Source of the DNA: Rudaea sp. 3F27F6
GTDB lineage: Bacteria > Pseudomonadota > Gammaproteobacteria > Xanthomonadales > Rhodanobacteraceae
Direction: 5' to 3'
NCBI RefSeq assembly: GCF_005503555.1
Contig: NZ_SCNG01000002.1
Span: forward strand, 62,001 to 126,000
DNA: 64,000 nt
The notes under the pieces were generated by a model, which was not told the DNA's origin, did no database searches, and worked only from the letters and a program-made list of their open reading frames with translations. Position numbers and translations under genes: made by a program. This document shows positions 9,201 to 17,091 of this stretch, piece by piece (the first letter of the stretch is position 1; each line of letters starts with the position of its first letter).

Positions 9201-10641
9201 CACGACGTACACCGCGAGCTGCACGATCTCGGCCGCAGCGAGCGGTACGCTGAGCAACACCGCAACCGTTGCCGCACCGGCGGGCGTCACCGACCCAACT
9301 CCGGGCAACAATTCGGCGACCGATACCGACACGCTCACGGCACGAGCCGATCTGACGATCACCAAGACGCATAGCGGAAACTTTGCGCAGGGACAGACCG
9401 GCGCAATCTATCTGCTTACGGCCAGCAATGTCGGTGGCTCGCCCACCAACGGCACGGTCACGGTGACGGATACGTTGCCCGCCGGATTGACCGCTACCGC
9501 GATCGGCGGCACGGGATGGAGTTGTAGCTTAGGAACATTGACCTGCACGCGCTCGGATGCGCTGGCTGCGGGCAGCAGCTATCCGGCCATCACGTTGACG
9601 GTGAACGTCGCCAACAACGCAGCGGCATCGGTGACCAACAACGCAGCGGTGTCCGGCGGCGGCGAAACCAATACAGGCAACGACAGCGCGAGCGACGTAA
9701 CGACGATCGCAGCGACGACTTATACGATCGGCGGCAATGTCAGCGGCGCAACGTCGGCCGCCGCACTCACCCTGAGCGACAGCACGCACGGCACGTCGCA
9801 GGCGCTGTCGTCGAGCGGCGCGTTCACGTTCCCGACGCCGCTGCCTATCGGCTCGAACTGGAACGTCGCGGTGACGACGCCGCCGTCGGGTCAGACCTGC
9901 GTCGTCGCCAACGGCAACGGCACCAATCTGTCGGCGAACGTGACCAACGTGCAGGTGACCTGTGCGAAAGTGATGGTGACGATTGCACCCGCGACCATCG
10001 CAGCCGCCACGTTCGGCCTGTCCTATAGCCAACAATTGAGCGCCAGCAGCAGCGACGGCGTGGACCATACCCCGTACACGTTTACGCTGACATCGGGCAG
10101 CCTGCCGACCGGCTTGACCCTGAGCACGAGCGGCCTCTTGGCGGGCACGCCGACGGCCGCCGGCAGCTTCGCGTTCACCGCGCAGGCGGCGGGATCCGGC
10201 GGCGCGTTCGGCACGCAGGCGTATACGCTTGTCGTGAACAAGAAGACGACGACGGTCACCCTCGCGGCCACACCGAATCCTGCGACGCCGGGTGTGCCGT
10301 TGAATCTCGTTGCCACAGTGGCCGGCGATCCTCCGACTGGCACAGTCAGCTTCAGCGACAACGGCACCGCATTGCCCTGCTCGCCTGTGACCTTGATCGT
10401 CGGCACGACGAGTTCGACAGCGAGCTGCACGGCGACCTTTACGACGCCCGGCACGCATTCGATCACGGCGAGCTACAGCGGCGATGCGGGGTTCGTCCAG
10501 GCGACCTCATCCGTTCTTGCCGTCGTGGTCAACCCGGTCGCTACACCGACCGTACCCGCTCCGACATTGGATCGCTGGGCAATACTGATGCTTTGCGCAC
10601 TGATCGGCATCGTCGTGTTCGACCGCTTCCGCAAGCTCTAA
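6280..10641 (+). CDS. Giant DUF11-repeat surface protein with IPTL-type C-terminal sorting tail
   Basis: A 1,453-residue exported protein. The start at 6280 is chosen for the GGGGG before ATG and a signal peptide at residues 1-19. Residues 40-380 form a unique region. Five consecutive DUF11 domains of exactly 128 residues cover 384-1023. A sixth, divergent DUF11 domain covers about 1024-1150, and two Ig-like modules cover about 1240-1420 (the first resembles He_PIG). The end, PAPTLDRWAILMLC followed by a hydrophobic segment and FDRFRKL, resembles IPTL-CTERM signals, which are recognised by the exosortase XrtH in other species; no exosortase gene lies in this window. The likely role is a surface adhesin or structural protein. 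Each repeat has conserved Cys pairs (CTWTC, GGTCTASGSG, TASC), which suggests disulfides inside each module. Confidence 0.88.
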   Translation: MNAKWLGWLLCLAPVCTHAQFAQDVETVIPVESFDRAPVDSVTHRTLNAMPARNIHEAAMSAAPVGAAAPTCLTDTTQADFQNGTVSNTDINASPGDVILVGGDRLDQQNTTLGTSGVGITTTTWGGQTFTPSLGGLLTRVDVNLFCSGCTGITPNLTLSLRATVGGLPIGSDLAGTTLTGFSSGSAAFYTATFSSPAMLSAGTQYAIVIRPNINPSPGTYALTRSGTATAGSDVYSGGTRVAGATSGTVWSIPLTGGVSTDAGFRIYINDGYDASGTFDSSVKDANPIANANVTWTTLSWDAATPTNTAVRFQVAGSASLAGPFNFVGPDNTSATYFNNGASLSQFNGLRYLKYRAVLSTSNLNTTPALNDATVCYANLGPSDLAVTVTDGVTTAVPGGSVTYMITASNAGPADADGANVSDNFPPSATCTWTCIGAGGGTCTASGSGIINDTVNLPAGGSTTYTASCAISASASGSLVNTASVTTPTGITDPTPDNNSATDADTLTPQADLAIANTDGVTTATPGGSVTYTITASNAGPSNAPGTIIADTFPAALTCTWTCVGAGGGTCTASGSGNINDTINLPAGGSTTYTASCTISAAASGTLSNTATVAAPAGVTDPTPGNNSATDTDALAASADLAITNTDGVTTATPGGSVTYTITASNAGPSNAPGAVIADTFPAALTCTWTCVGAGGGTCTASGSGNINDTINLPAGGSTTYTASCTISAAASGTLSNTATVAAPAGVTDPTPGNNSATDTDALAASADLAITNTDGVTTATPGGSVTYTITASNAGPSNAPGTIIADTFPAALTCTWTCVGAGGGTCTASGSGNINNTINLPAGGSTTYTASCTISAAASGTLSNTATVAAAAGVTDPTPGNNSATDTDALAGSADLSITNTDGVTTATPGGSVTYTITASNAGPSNAPGAVIADTFPAALTCTWTCVGAGGGTCTASGSGNINDTINLPAGGSTTYTASCTISAAASGTLSNTATVAAPAGVTDPTPGNNSATDTDTLTARADLTITKTHSGNFAQGQTGAIYLLTASNVGGSPTNGTVTVTDTLPAGLTATAIGGTGWSCSLGTLTCTRSDALAAGSSYPAITLTVNVANNAAASVTNNAAVSGGGETNTGNDSASDVTTIAATTYTIGGNVSGATSAAALTLSDSTHGTSQALSSSGAFTFPTPLPIGSNWNVAVTTPPSGQTCVVANGNGTNLSANVTNVQVTCAKVMVTIAPATIAAATFGLSYSQQLSASSSDGVDHTPYTFTLTSGSLPTGLTLSTSGLLAGTPTAAGSFAFTAQAAGSGGAFGTQAYTLVVNKKTTTVTLAATPNPATPGVPLNLVATVAGDPPTGTVSFSDNGTALPCSPVTLIVGTTSSTASCTATFTTPGTHSITASYSGDAGFVQATSSVLAVVVNPVATPTVPAPTLDRWAILMLCALIGIVVFDRFRKL
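7429..9348 (+). repeat. Five tandem 384-bp repeats inside the DUF11 gene
   Basis: The phrase encoding D-L-x-(I/V)-x-x-T-D-G-V-T-T begins at 7429, 7813, 8197, 8581 and 8965, and a divergent sixth unit begins at 9349. The period is 384 bp without indels. Units 2-5 are nearly identical in DNA as well as protein; unit 1 is more diverged. The pattern fits recent duplication or gene conversion. Confidence 0.95.
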
Positions 10642-10654
10642 ACAGGCCGCCCGG

Positions 10655-10676
10655 TCTGCCGCTTGCGAGCGGCAGA
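10655..10676 (+). terminator. Hairpin after the DUF11 gene
   Basis: The 9-bp stem TCTGCCGCT/AGCGGCAGA with loop TGCG begins 14 bases after the DUF11 stop codon. Only two T residues follow, so it is a weak intrinsic terminator at best. It may also serve the convergent hydrolase gene. Confidence 0.45.
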
Positions 10677-10836
10677 TTGGGGTGCGTCACAACTTCGGTA
10701 TTCACTCAAGAGCCGACGCGCTGCGTCGTCAAAGCTAAATCGATCGCGCCAGATAGCGACCTTGTCGACTTATGCAAATCGACGCGACTGGCGAAATCCC
10801 ACCGGGCTCTCCCAGCGCGCGCCTCAAGAGCAATTA

Positions 10837-12039
10837 CTACTTCTTGCATACCGCAACAGGATCTGCCCTGGCCGCGTCGGCTCCCCACAGACAGACGATG
10901 CGATCCAATGCCAGGCCGCTGCGCGAGTTGCTGAAGAACACGATGCCGTCGGCCGATGCAGGGCGCATCAGGAATTTGGCGCGGAAGCCGGCCTGGTTGC
11001 GTCCGTCATGGCCGACGGCGACGCTGCCGTCGGTGAGACGTTCGATGAAATGGCCGAGGCCGTAGATCATATCGCCCGATGCGCGCGGCGTGCTCAATTC
11101 CGCCGGCGCATACAGTTGCGCCAATTGCGTGCGATCCAAAGGGTGAGTGCCGGGAGTGCCTTGCATACCCGCGATCATCCAACGGGCGAAGTCGCGAACC
11201 GTCGTGGTCAGTGTAGAGGGTGCCTGCTCGACGTAGTAACGCATCGGCACCGGGTTACCGTCATTCCCGTGCCCCTCCGCTGCACCGGCAAGCACGGCCG
11301 GCGTCATCGCGACGCTGCTGTGCGTCATGCCCAACGGCTTGAACACCAAGTCCTGCGCAAGGTCCTGATATTTGCGCCTGGTCGTTCGCTCAATGGCCAA
11401 TTGCAAGAGCGTGTAGCCACCGCCCGAATACTGGAACTTGCTGCCGACTGGCGCGAACAACTCGACCGCGCCGCGCCCGTTGGTCTTTCCAGCCAGCGAT
11501 TGCTCCAGCGTGGGCAATTCCTTGAAATCGAGCCAACCCTCGTAACCGCCCAAAGTCGTACCGGCAGTATGCGAGAGCAGATGGCGGACGGTGATCTGAC
11601 GATAATCAAACTGATTCTGCGTCAGCGGCCACGGTGACAGCAGGTCGGCCACCGGTTGATCGAGGCGGACCCGCCCTTGCGCCGCGAGGCGCATCGTCAC
11701 CCAACTGGCGATGGGTTTGGACAGGGATGCCGCGACGAACACGGTATCGGGCGTCACCGGCACCTTGCCGGCGTGATCGGCGTAGCCAAACCCGCGTGCA
11801 TACACCAGCTTGCCGTCGACGATCAGCCCCACCGCGACGCCCTGAATCTTGGCTTCTTTCATGATCGCCGGAACTTCGCGTTCGATGACCTGCGCGAACC
11901 GCGGCGGTGCCTGCTCCGGCAAAGGCGACGAGGCTTGCGCGCCGGCGCAAAGCGCGGCCAGCAGAGGCAACGCCGCGAGTCGCTTATTCAGCCTTGAGCT
12001 GCCGGCATGCGTCGAGCGTCCATCGAATTCGTTGTGCAT
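10837..12039 (-). CDS. Exported serine hydrolase of the class C beta-lactamase/esterase family
   Basis: A 400-residue protein. The ATG at 12039 is preferred over an upstream TTG because AGGACACC precedes it. Residues 18-37 form a signal peptide (LAALPLLAALCAGAQA). Ser105-x-x-Lys108 (SLSK) is the nucleophile motif, Tyr204 in YSGGGY is the second motif and H-D-G in VGHDGRNQAG is the third. The usual YxN is here Tyr-Ser-Gly, a variation also found among esterase-like members, so beta-lactam hydrolysis should not be assumed. Family roles include ester, D-amino acid peptide or cell-wall peptide hydrolysis in the periplasm. It is convergent with the DUF11 gene and divergent from the ECF sigma gene. 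Confidence 0.85.
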   Translation of the reverse strand: MHNEFDGRSTHAGSSRLNKRLAALPLLAALCAGAQASSPLPEQAPPRFAQVIEREVPAIMKEAKIQGVAVGLIVDGKLVYARGFGYADHAGKVPVTPDTVFVAASLSKPIASWVTMRLAAQGRVRLDQPVADLLSPWPLTQNQFDYRQITVRHLLSHTAGTTLGGYEGWLDFKELPTLEQSLAGKTNGRGAVELFAPVGSKFQYSGGGYTLLQLAIERTTRRKYQDLAQDLVFKPLGMTHSSVAMTPAVLAGAAEGHGNDGNPVPMRYYVEQAPSTLTTTVRDFARWMIAGMQGTPGTHPLDRTQLAQLYAPAELSTPRASGDMIYGLGHFIERLTDGSVAVGHDGRNQAGFRAKFLMRPASADGIVFFSNSRSGLALDRIVCLWGADAARADPVAVCKK

Positions 12040-12268
12040 GGTGTCCTGTCTGGCCTGGTGGGTCTGCAATGCGGCGCAACGAATCGACGAAAGCGGCGCT
12101 TTCGTGGAAACGGTACGTGGGATGCAACGGGTCTTGCGTCCGATCCAAGACGCAGATGAGTGCGAATCGGCATGAGATACAACTCAGATGCACGTCCGCG
12201 ATATGCGGTTTAATCGGCGACAGCGTCGGCTTTTTGCGTGCGCAAAGTGACGACGCATATTCTTCGGG

Positions 12269-12883
12269 GTGAATGGCCGAGTTGCCGAAGCTTCGAGACG
12301 AGTCGGGCTTGGCCGAAGACGCCGGTTCAAGAATGTCCGGATTCCCGCCGTCGAACGTCTATTGAATCTGACGGCAATAGAGATCGAGAGCCAAGTGGGC
12401 GTGGCGAGCGGCCTGACGACGATTTTGGCCAAGGTGCGTGCGATTGTCTTGCGCAGCGGGGTGGCGCCGCAGGATGCAGACGATGTGCTGCAAGAGGCGT
12501 TCCTGCGCCTCGAATCCTATGCGCGCAAGCAGGAAGTGCGCTCGCAGGAGGCGTTCCTGGTCACGGCCGCAGTGAACTTGGGGCGCGATCGGGCCCGGCA
12601 TCGTGCGCACGCGGTCGGCGACGGCGACGAGTTCGACATTTCCGGCCTCGCCGACGCGGCGCCGTTGCCCGAAGAGCAACTGCATTCGCAGGAGCGCCTG
12701 CGCCGTTTCAAATCGGGAATGCGGCGGCTCGATCCGCAAACACAACGCTGCCTCATGGCCAAACGGCTCGAGGGCCTGACCGCCGCGCGCATCGCGGAGC
12801 GCGAGAACTTGAGCGTGGCCGCGGTGGAAAAGCGCATTGCGCGCGCGCTCCTCTTTCTCACCCAGTGGATGGGCGAATCATGA
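12269..12883 (+). CDS. ECF RNA polymerase sigma factor, FecI-like
   Basis: Sigma region 2 is seen in DADDVLQEAFLRL and region 4 in GLTAARIAERENLSVAAVEKRI, close to the FecI pattern in which sigma-4 ends AVEKRIARAL. The frame is 204 residues; the first 40 are basic and not conserved in the family. A GTG at 12395 or 12401 (shortly after GAGAG) is a plausible alternative start giving about 160 residues, the usual FecI length. The stop overlaps the FecR start (ATGA). With FecR and the STN-domain receptor downstream this forms a complete cell-surface signalling module, in which ligand on the receptor releases the sigma factor from FecR and the receptor operon is induced. Confidence 0.9.
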   Translation: MNGRVAEASRRVGLGRRRRFKNVRIPAVERLLNLTAIEIESQVGVASGLTTILAKVRAIVLRSGVAPQDADDVLQEAFLRLESYARKQEVRSQEAFLVTAAVNLGRDRARHRAHAVGDGDEFDISGLADAAPLPEEQLHSQERLRRFKSGMRRLDPQTQRCLMAKRLEGLTAARIAERENLSVAAVEKRIARALLFLTQWMGES

Positions 12884-13848
12884 AGTCCAGCACCTCCGAC
12901 GTCATCAACGAATTGACCCTGGCGGAAGCCTGCGCATGGCTCACCCGCTTGCAGGAACCCGACCGCCGCCGAACAACGGAGGCGGCGTTCAGAGCATGGC
13001 TTGCGGCAAGCCCAACGCATGCTCGTGCCTTCGCGCGCGCCAACGATATTTGGGAACTGATTCCGAGCGCAGCCGGCCCCGTGCATCGGACGGCTACCAC
13101 GCGCAGTGCGCGTGCACGCGGAGCACGGCACATTCGATGGCGCATCGCCGCGGTATGCGCCGTGCTCGTGTTTGCCACGATCGTCATCCTTCGCCTGCTT
13201 CCCGCAGATCGCATCTACGAGACGGCGGTCGGAGCACTGCAGACGGTCAAGCTCGACGACAGCACGCGCGTCACGCTCAACACCGGCACGCGGCTCAAGG
13301 TTGCCTACCGCACAAATGAGCGGCGCATCGTGCTGGAACACGGTGAAGCCTTGTTCGAGGTGGCAAAAAATCCGCAACGGCCTTTCATCGTGCAGACCGG
13401 CGACGAACAGATCGTTGCGCTCGGCACCACGTTCGATGTACGCCGCGATCCGCTGCATTTGGCGGTGACTCTGCTCGAAGGCAAGGTCGAGGTCAGTACG
13501 CAGAATGCGGCATCGAACTGGCCCGAGCGCAAAGCCACGCTTGCCCCCGGCGATCGGCTGACCCTGGCCGTCGATCGCGCGCCGACGCTCGACCGGCCGA
13601 AAGTCGACTACACCCTGGCCTGGCAGCGAGGCCAGGTCTATTTCGACGATTCGACCCTCGCTGATGCCGTGGCGGAACTGAATCGTTACGGCAGCACGCG
13701 AATCCGCTTCGCCGATTCGACGGTAGCCTCGCTGCGTATTTCCGGCGTGTTCTCGACTCGCGATCCCGCCCAGTTTGCTTTGGCCGTCGCCAGCCTGCAC
13801 GGCTTGCGCGTCGTGCACGAAGATTCTGCGCTCATGTTGACGCGATGA
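12880..13848 (+). CDS. FecR-family transmembrane anti-sigma regulator
   Basis: A 322-residue protein starting at the ATG that overlaps the sigma gene. Residues 8-55 form the cytoplasmic FecR N-terminal domain (TLAEACAWLTRLQEPDRRR, then FRAWLAASPTHARAFARAN). One transmembrane helix lies at about 87-108. The periplasmic FecR domain covers about 112-215, including VALGTTFDVR and LLEGKVEVS. A DUF4974-like C-terminal domain lies at 240-322 (FDDSTLADAVAELNRYG). It relays receptor occupancy to the sigma factor. Gene order sigma, FecR, receptor is canonical. Confidence 0.93.
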   Translation: MKSSTSDVINELTLAEACAWLTRLQEPDRRRTTEAAFRAWLAASPTHARAFARANDIWELIPSAAGPVHRTATTRSARARGARHIRWRIAAVCAVLVFATIVILRLLPADRIYETAVGALQTVKLDDSTRVTLNTGTRLKVAYRTNERRIVLEHGEALFEVAKNPQRPFIVQTGDEQIVALGTTFDVRRDPLHLAVTLLEGKVEVSTQNAASNWPERKATLAPGDRLTLAVDRAPTLDRPKVDYTLAWQRGQVYFDDSTLADAVAELNRYGSTRIRFADSTVASLRISGVFSTRDPAQFALAVASLHGLRVVHEDSALMLTR

Positions 13849-13998
13849 CCTGCGCTTTGGCCGATCGCCTGCACCTCTGCAACGCCGCGGCAGTGTTTCG
13901 TCCTCGATGACAAGTTGATGTCCGGATCGGCTTCGTCGGCCGTCTGGTAGACAGAGCATCGCTTTTGATGCGCCATCCGTTCGGGGGAAGACAACGGC

Positions 13999-16900
13999 AT
14001 GTGGACATCGAATGAGTACATCCGCGCCGGGGCCTGGCTGGTTGCTCTCATGGCTCCAGTCGCGGTGTATGCGCAAGTCACCTACCCGTTCGACCTGCCC
14101 GCACAAGCGCTGGCCGATTCGCTGCGCGAACTCGGCACGCAGGCACGGATCAACGTGGTGTTCGATCCCGCAGCGGTCAAGGATCGAAAGGCATACCCGC
14201 TCAGGGGCAGCTATACGACCAAGGAGGCATTGGCCAAGTTGCTCGAAGGTACCGGCTACGCAGGCGAATTCACCGATGCGACGACCGTCGTGATCAAGCC
14301 GCTGCCGCCGAAGCCGGTGTCGGGCAATCGCGGTAGGGAGGAAAAGCCCGTGGAACTGCCGGCGGCGCATTCCAATGCCCTCTCCCCTCAGCTCGATACG
14401 GTCACCGTGCTCGGCTCATTGATTCCGCGCGCGCAAATCGAAACCTCGAGCCCGCTGATCACGATCACCGCGGAGCAGATCAAGAACCGCGGCTTTTCGA
14501 GCGTGGCCGACGCGCTGCAAAACGCGACGGTGAATACCGGCCAAATCAACAACACCTCGATCAACACGAACGATCTTTGGGGCGTGAAGACGGTGAGCCT
14601 GTTCGGGCTCGATCCGAGCTTCACGAAGTTTTTGATCGACGGCCGTCCGCTGCCGTTTTATTCGCAGACCGCTCAGGTCGCCGTCAGCAGCACCGACGGG
14701 TTGTATACCAATCTGAGCACGATCCCGATCGATCTGGTCGATCGCATCGAAATCCTGCCCGGCGGACAGTCTGCGTTGTATGGCTCGGACGCGCTGGCCG
14801 GTGTCGTCAATATCGTGCTCAAGAAACACGTCGACTTCGGCACGCTCGATGCGCGCTTCGGCTGGTACCCGAGCGGCGGCGGCCGCGAACGCATGTTCAG
14901 CGCGGTCGACAATGTCCACGTCGGCAAGCTCGATCTGATGTTCGGCCTGCAGTACAGCAAGCAGGAGCCGATCTGGGAATTCCAGCGCCGGATCACCGCG
15001 CAGAACTACGCCGGCGGTATCCATCCACAACAGGCGACGAGTCTCGTCTATGTACAGGGCTTTTCGGGTACGGGTTATTTACCGCAGCCGGGAGGCTGCG
15101 ACAAATTGTCGGCTCTCTGGCGAGGCACCCTGCGCTACTACGAAAACGCTTACGGCAGCTATTGCGGTTCGGTAGCCGCGGAGGCGGACCGCTCATTGAT
15201 CAACAAGGACGAGGCCGCCAGCTTCAGCATGCATGGCACTTATGCGCTCAGCGACAACACGCAGCTCTATGCGGATGTGCTGGAGAGCTACGAAGTGCAA
15301 TCGCGGCAAACCAACGCCAGCAGCAATTGGATCATCGACGATCCGAACTTGAACGACGTTGTCACTATCTCACGCAGCTTCGCGCCCGAAGAGATATCCA
15401 GCAGTCTCGACGGTCTGCTGAGGCAGAAGAACTACGAGAACGTTTATACCGCAACCGTCGGCGGCAAGACCGCGTTCGGCTCCGGATGGACGCTCGACGT
15501 CGCGTTCACACGTGCGTACGAGCGCTCCGACGACCGCCAGAACGGGTTCTTTTCGGGCGATGGGCCCGGCTCATATACCAGTTGGGTCCTCGGTCCGCAG
15601 CTCGGCGTCGACGCCAATGGCTTTCCGATTTACTCGCCCAACTACAGTCTCCTGTTCCGGCCGCTCACGCCGACGCAGTTCGCCTTTTTCTCGCGCGCCG
15701 ATTCGATCGTGAGTACGGACCGCAACGATCAGCTGCGCGCGCAACTGACGCAGACGTCGCTGTTCACTCTGCCGGGCGGCGATGCGGGGCTGGCCGTCGT
15801 CGCCGAAGACGGATTCGAATCATGGAAATATCTTCCGGGCGAGTTGCTCTCGTCTTATCAGATCGGCGACTACGCCGCGATCCCGAGCGACGGCCGCCGC
15901 GACCGTTATGCGGCGGCGGCCGAATTGAATCTGCCGCTGCACAAAGTGCTCACCCTCGATCTCGCCGCGCGCTACGACAGCTACGACGCACAAGGCGCGC
16001 ACTTCAGCCATCCGACCTACAGCATCGGACTGGAGTTGCGCCCGATCGAGGGTTTGTTACTGCGCGGCAAATACAGCACCGCATTCAAGGCGCCGTCGCT
16101 GATCGACGAATTCGAAGGCACCAGCATCATGCAAAACTCGGTCTATGACTTGGTCAATTGCGCCAGGCTCGGCTTCAGCGGAGCCAACATCACCAATTGC
16201 CCTCCGCAATGGACGTTCACTCCGGTCACTTTGAAGCAGACCAGCAATCCGAATCTGCAGCCGTTGACTGCAAAGACCTGGTCATACGGCGCAGTGTGGT
16301 CGCCGATCACGCAGTTGACGCTGAGCGCGGATTTTCAGCACAGTTCGATTCGCAACGAAGTGTTTCTCGAAGGGACCGACTACCTCATACAGAACCAGTT
16401 GTACTGTCTCGAAGGCACGCTCGATCCGAAATCGCCGACATGCCAAGCCGCCAATGCGCAGATCATCCGCGCGCCGACGCCTCCGGGCTCGCCGCTGCTC
16501 GGTCAGATTCTCGAAGTGGACACGACCAAGATCAACCTCTCGCGCGAGATCAACAATGCACTCAATGCGAGCCTCAACTACAAGTTCGATCTCGGCCGCT
16601 ACGGCCGTCTGTCCTTGGATGCCGGGTACACGCGCGTGCTGACGCACCGTCAGCAGAGTCTTCCGGGCGATCCGTTGCTGAATCTGTTGAGAAATCCTCA
16701 GTACTCAGAGTTTCAGACCAAGGGCAACCTTGCGCTGACGTGGAGCCGCAACAGTTGGAGCGCAACGCTGTTCGGCACTTACTACGGGCCGACGCCGAAC
16801 TACATCGCCTACATCAACAACAGTTACAACGTGCCGCTGGCCGGCAAGGTTGCATCGTGGCGGATATTCAACGCAAGCATCAACTTCTCTCCGTTGCCTG

Positions 16901-17067
16901 CGTGGCAGTTGTCGCTGCGCGCCAACAATCTGATGAACTCGATGCCGCCGGTCGACGTCACCCAGCCGGGCACACATAGCCGCCCTTTCCTGCCGCAGAA
17001 CTACAACCCCTACGGCCGCCAACTGTTCGTGGAAGCGCGTTACCAGTTCGGCGGCACCAAGCCCTAG
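13999..17067 (+). CDS. TonB-dependent receptor with N-terminal STN signalling domain
   Basis: A 1,022-residue protein with GGGGGAAG upstream of its ATG. A signal peptide covers residues 1-27. The secretin/TonB short N-terminal domain covers about 30-100 (FDLPAQALADSLRELGTQA), which is the part that contacts FecR in the periplasm. A proline- and charge-rich linker leads to the plug (TVTVLGSLIPRAQIETSSP, then ALYGSDALAGVVNIVLKKH), then a large beta-barrel. Immediately upstream genes encode the cognate sigma and anti-sigma factors. FecA-type transducers induce their own operon on ligand binding. The ligand is unknown; neither siderophore nor heme genes are in the window, so peptide or glycan substrates remain open. 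Confidence 0.94.
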   Translation: MWTSNEYIRAGAWLVALMAPVAVYAQVTYPFDLPAQALADSLRELGTQARINVVFDPAAVKDRKAYPLRGSYTTKEALAKLLEGTGYAGEFTDATTVVIKPLPPKPVSGNRGREEKPVELPAAHSNALSPQLDTVTVLGSLIPRAQIETSSPLITITAEQIKNRGFSSVADALQNATVNTGQINNTSINTNDLWGVKTVSLFGLDPSFTKFLIDGRPLPFYSQTAQVAVSSTDGLYTNLSTIPIDLVDRIEILPGGQSALYGSDALAGVVNIVLKKHVDFGTLDARFGWYPSGGGRERMFSAVDNVHVGKLDLMFGLQYSKQEPIWEFQRRITAQNYAGGIHPQQATSLVYVQGFSGTGYLPQPGGCDKLSALWRGTLRYYENAYGSYCGSVAAEADRSLINKDEAASFSMHGTYALSDNTQLYADVLESYEVQSRQTNASSNWIIDDPNLNDVVTISRSFAPEEISSSLDGLLRQKNYENVYTATVGGKTAFGSGWTLDVAFTRAYERSDDRQNGFFSGDGPGSYTSWVLGPQLGVDANGFPIYSPNYSLLFRPLTPTQFAFFSRADSIVSTDRNDQLRAQLTQTSLFTLPGGDAGLAVVAEDGFESWKYLPGELLSSYQIGDYAAIPSDGRRDRYAAAAELNLPLHKVLTLDLAARYDSYDAQGAHFSHPTYSIGLELRPIEGLLLRGKYSTAFKAPSLIDEFEGTSIMQNSVYDLVNCARLGFSGANITNCPPQWTFTPVTLKQTSNPNLQPLTAKTWSYGAVWSPITQLTLSADFQHSSIRNEVFLEGTDYLIQNQLYCLEGTLDPKSPTCQAANAQIIRAPTPPGSPLLGQILEVDTTKINLSREINNALNASLNYKFDLGRYGRLSLDAGYTRVLTHRQQSLPGDPLLNLLRNPQYSEFQTKGNLALTWSRNSWSATLFGTYYGPTPNYIAYINNSYNVPLAGKVASWRIFNASINFSPLPAWQLSLRANNLMNSMPPVDVTQPGTHSRPFLPQNYNPYGRQLFVEARYQFGGTKP

Positions 17068-17091
17068 CTATCCAGCACGAGGACCTTCGCC

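Noticed and set aside
6307-9372. A 1,000-residue open frame on the opposite strand of the DUF11 gene
   Set aside because: It mirrors the 384-bp repeats, is extremely Arg/Gly-rich and has no family character. GC-rich repeats leave long antisense frames by chance.
10837-12039. A beta-lactam resistance gene
   Set aside because: The SxxK motif is present, but the second motif is YSG rather than YSN/YAN, and the family is mostly esterases and peptidases; resistance cannot be claimed.
12269-12394. Basic N-terminal 42 residues of the ECF sigma as a new domain
   Set aside because: FecI-type factors are shorter and begin near a GTG at 12395/12401; the extension is probably untranslated.
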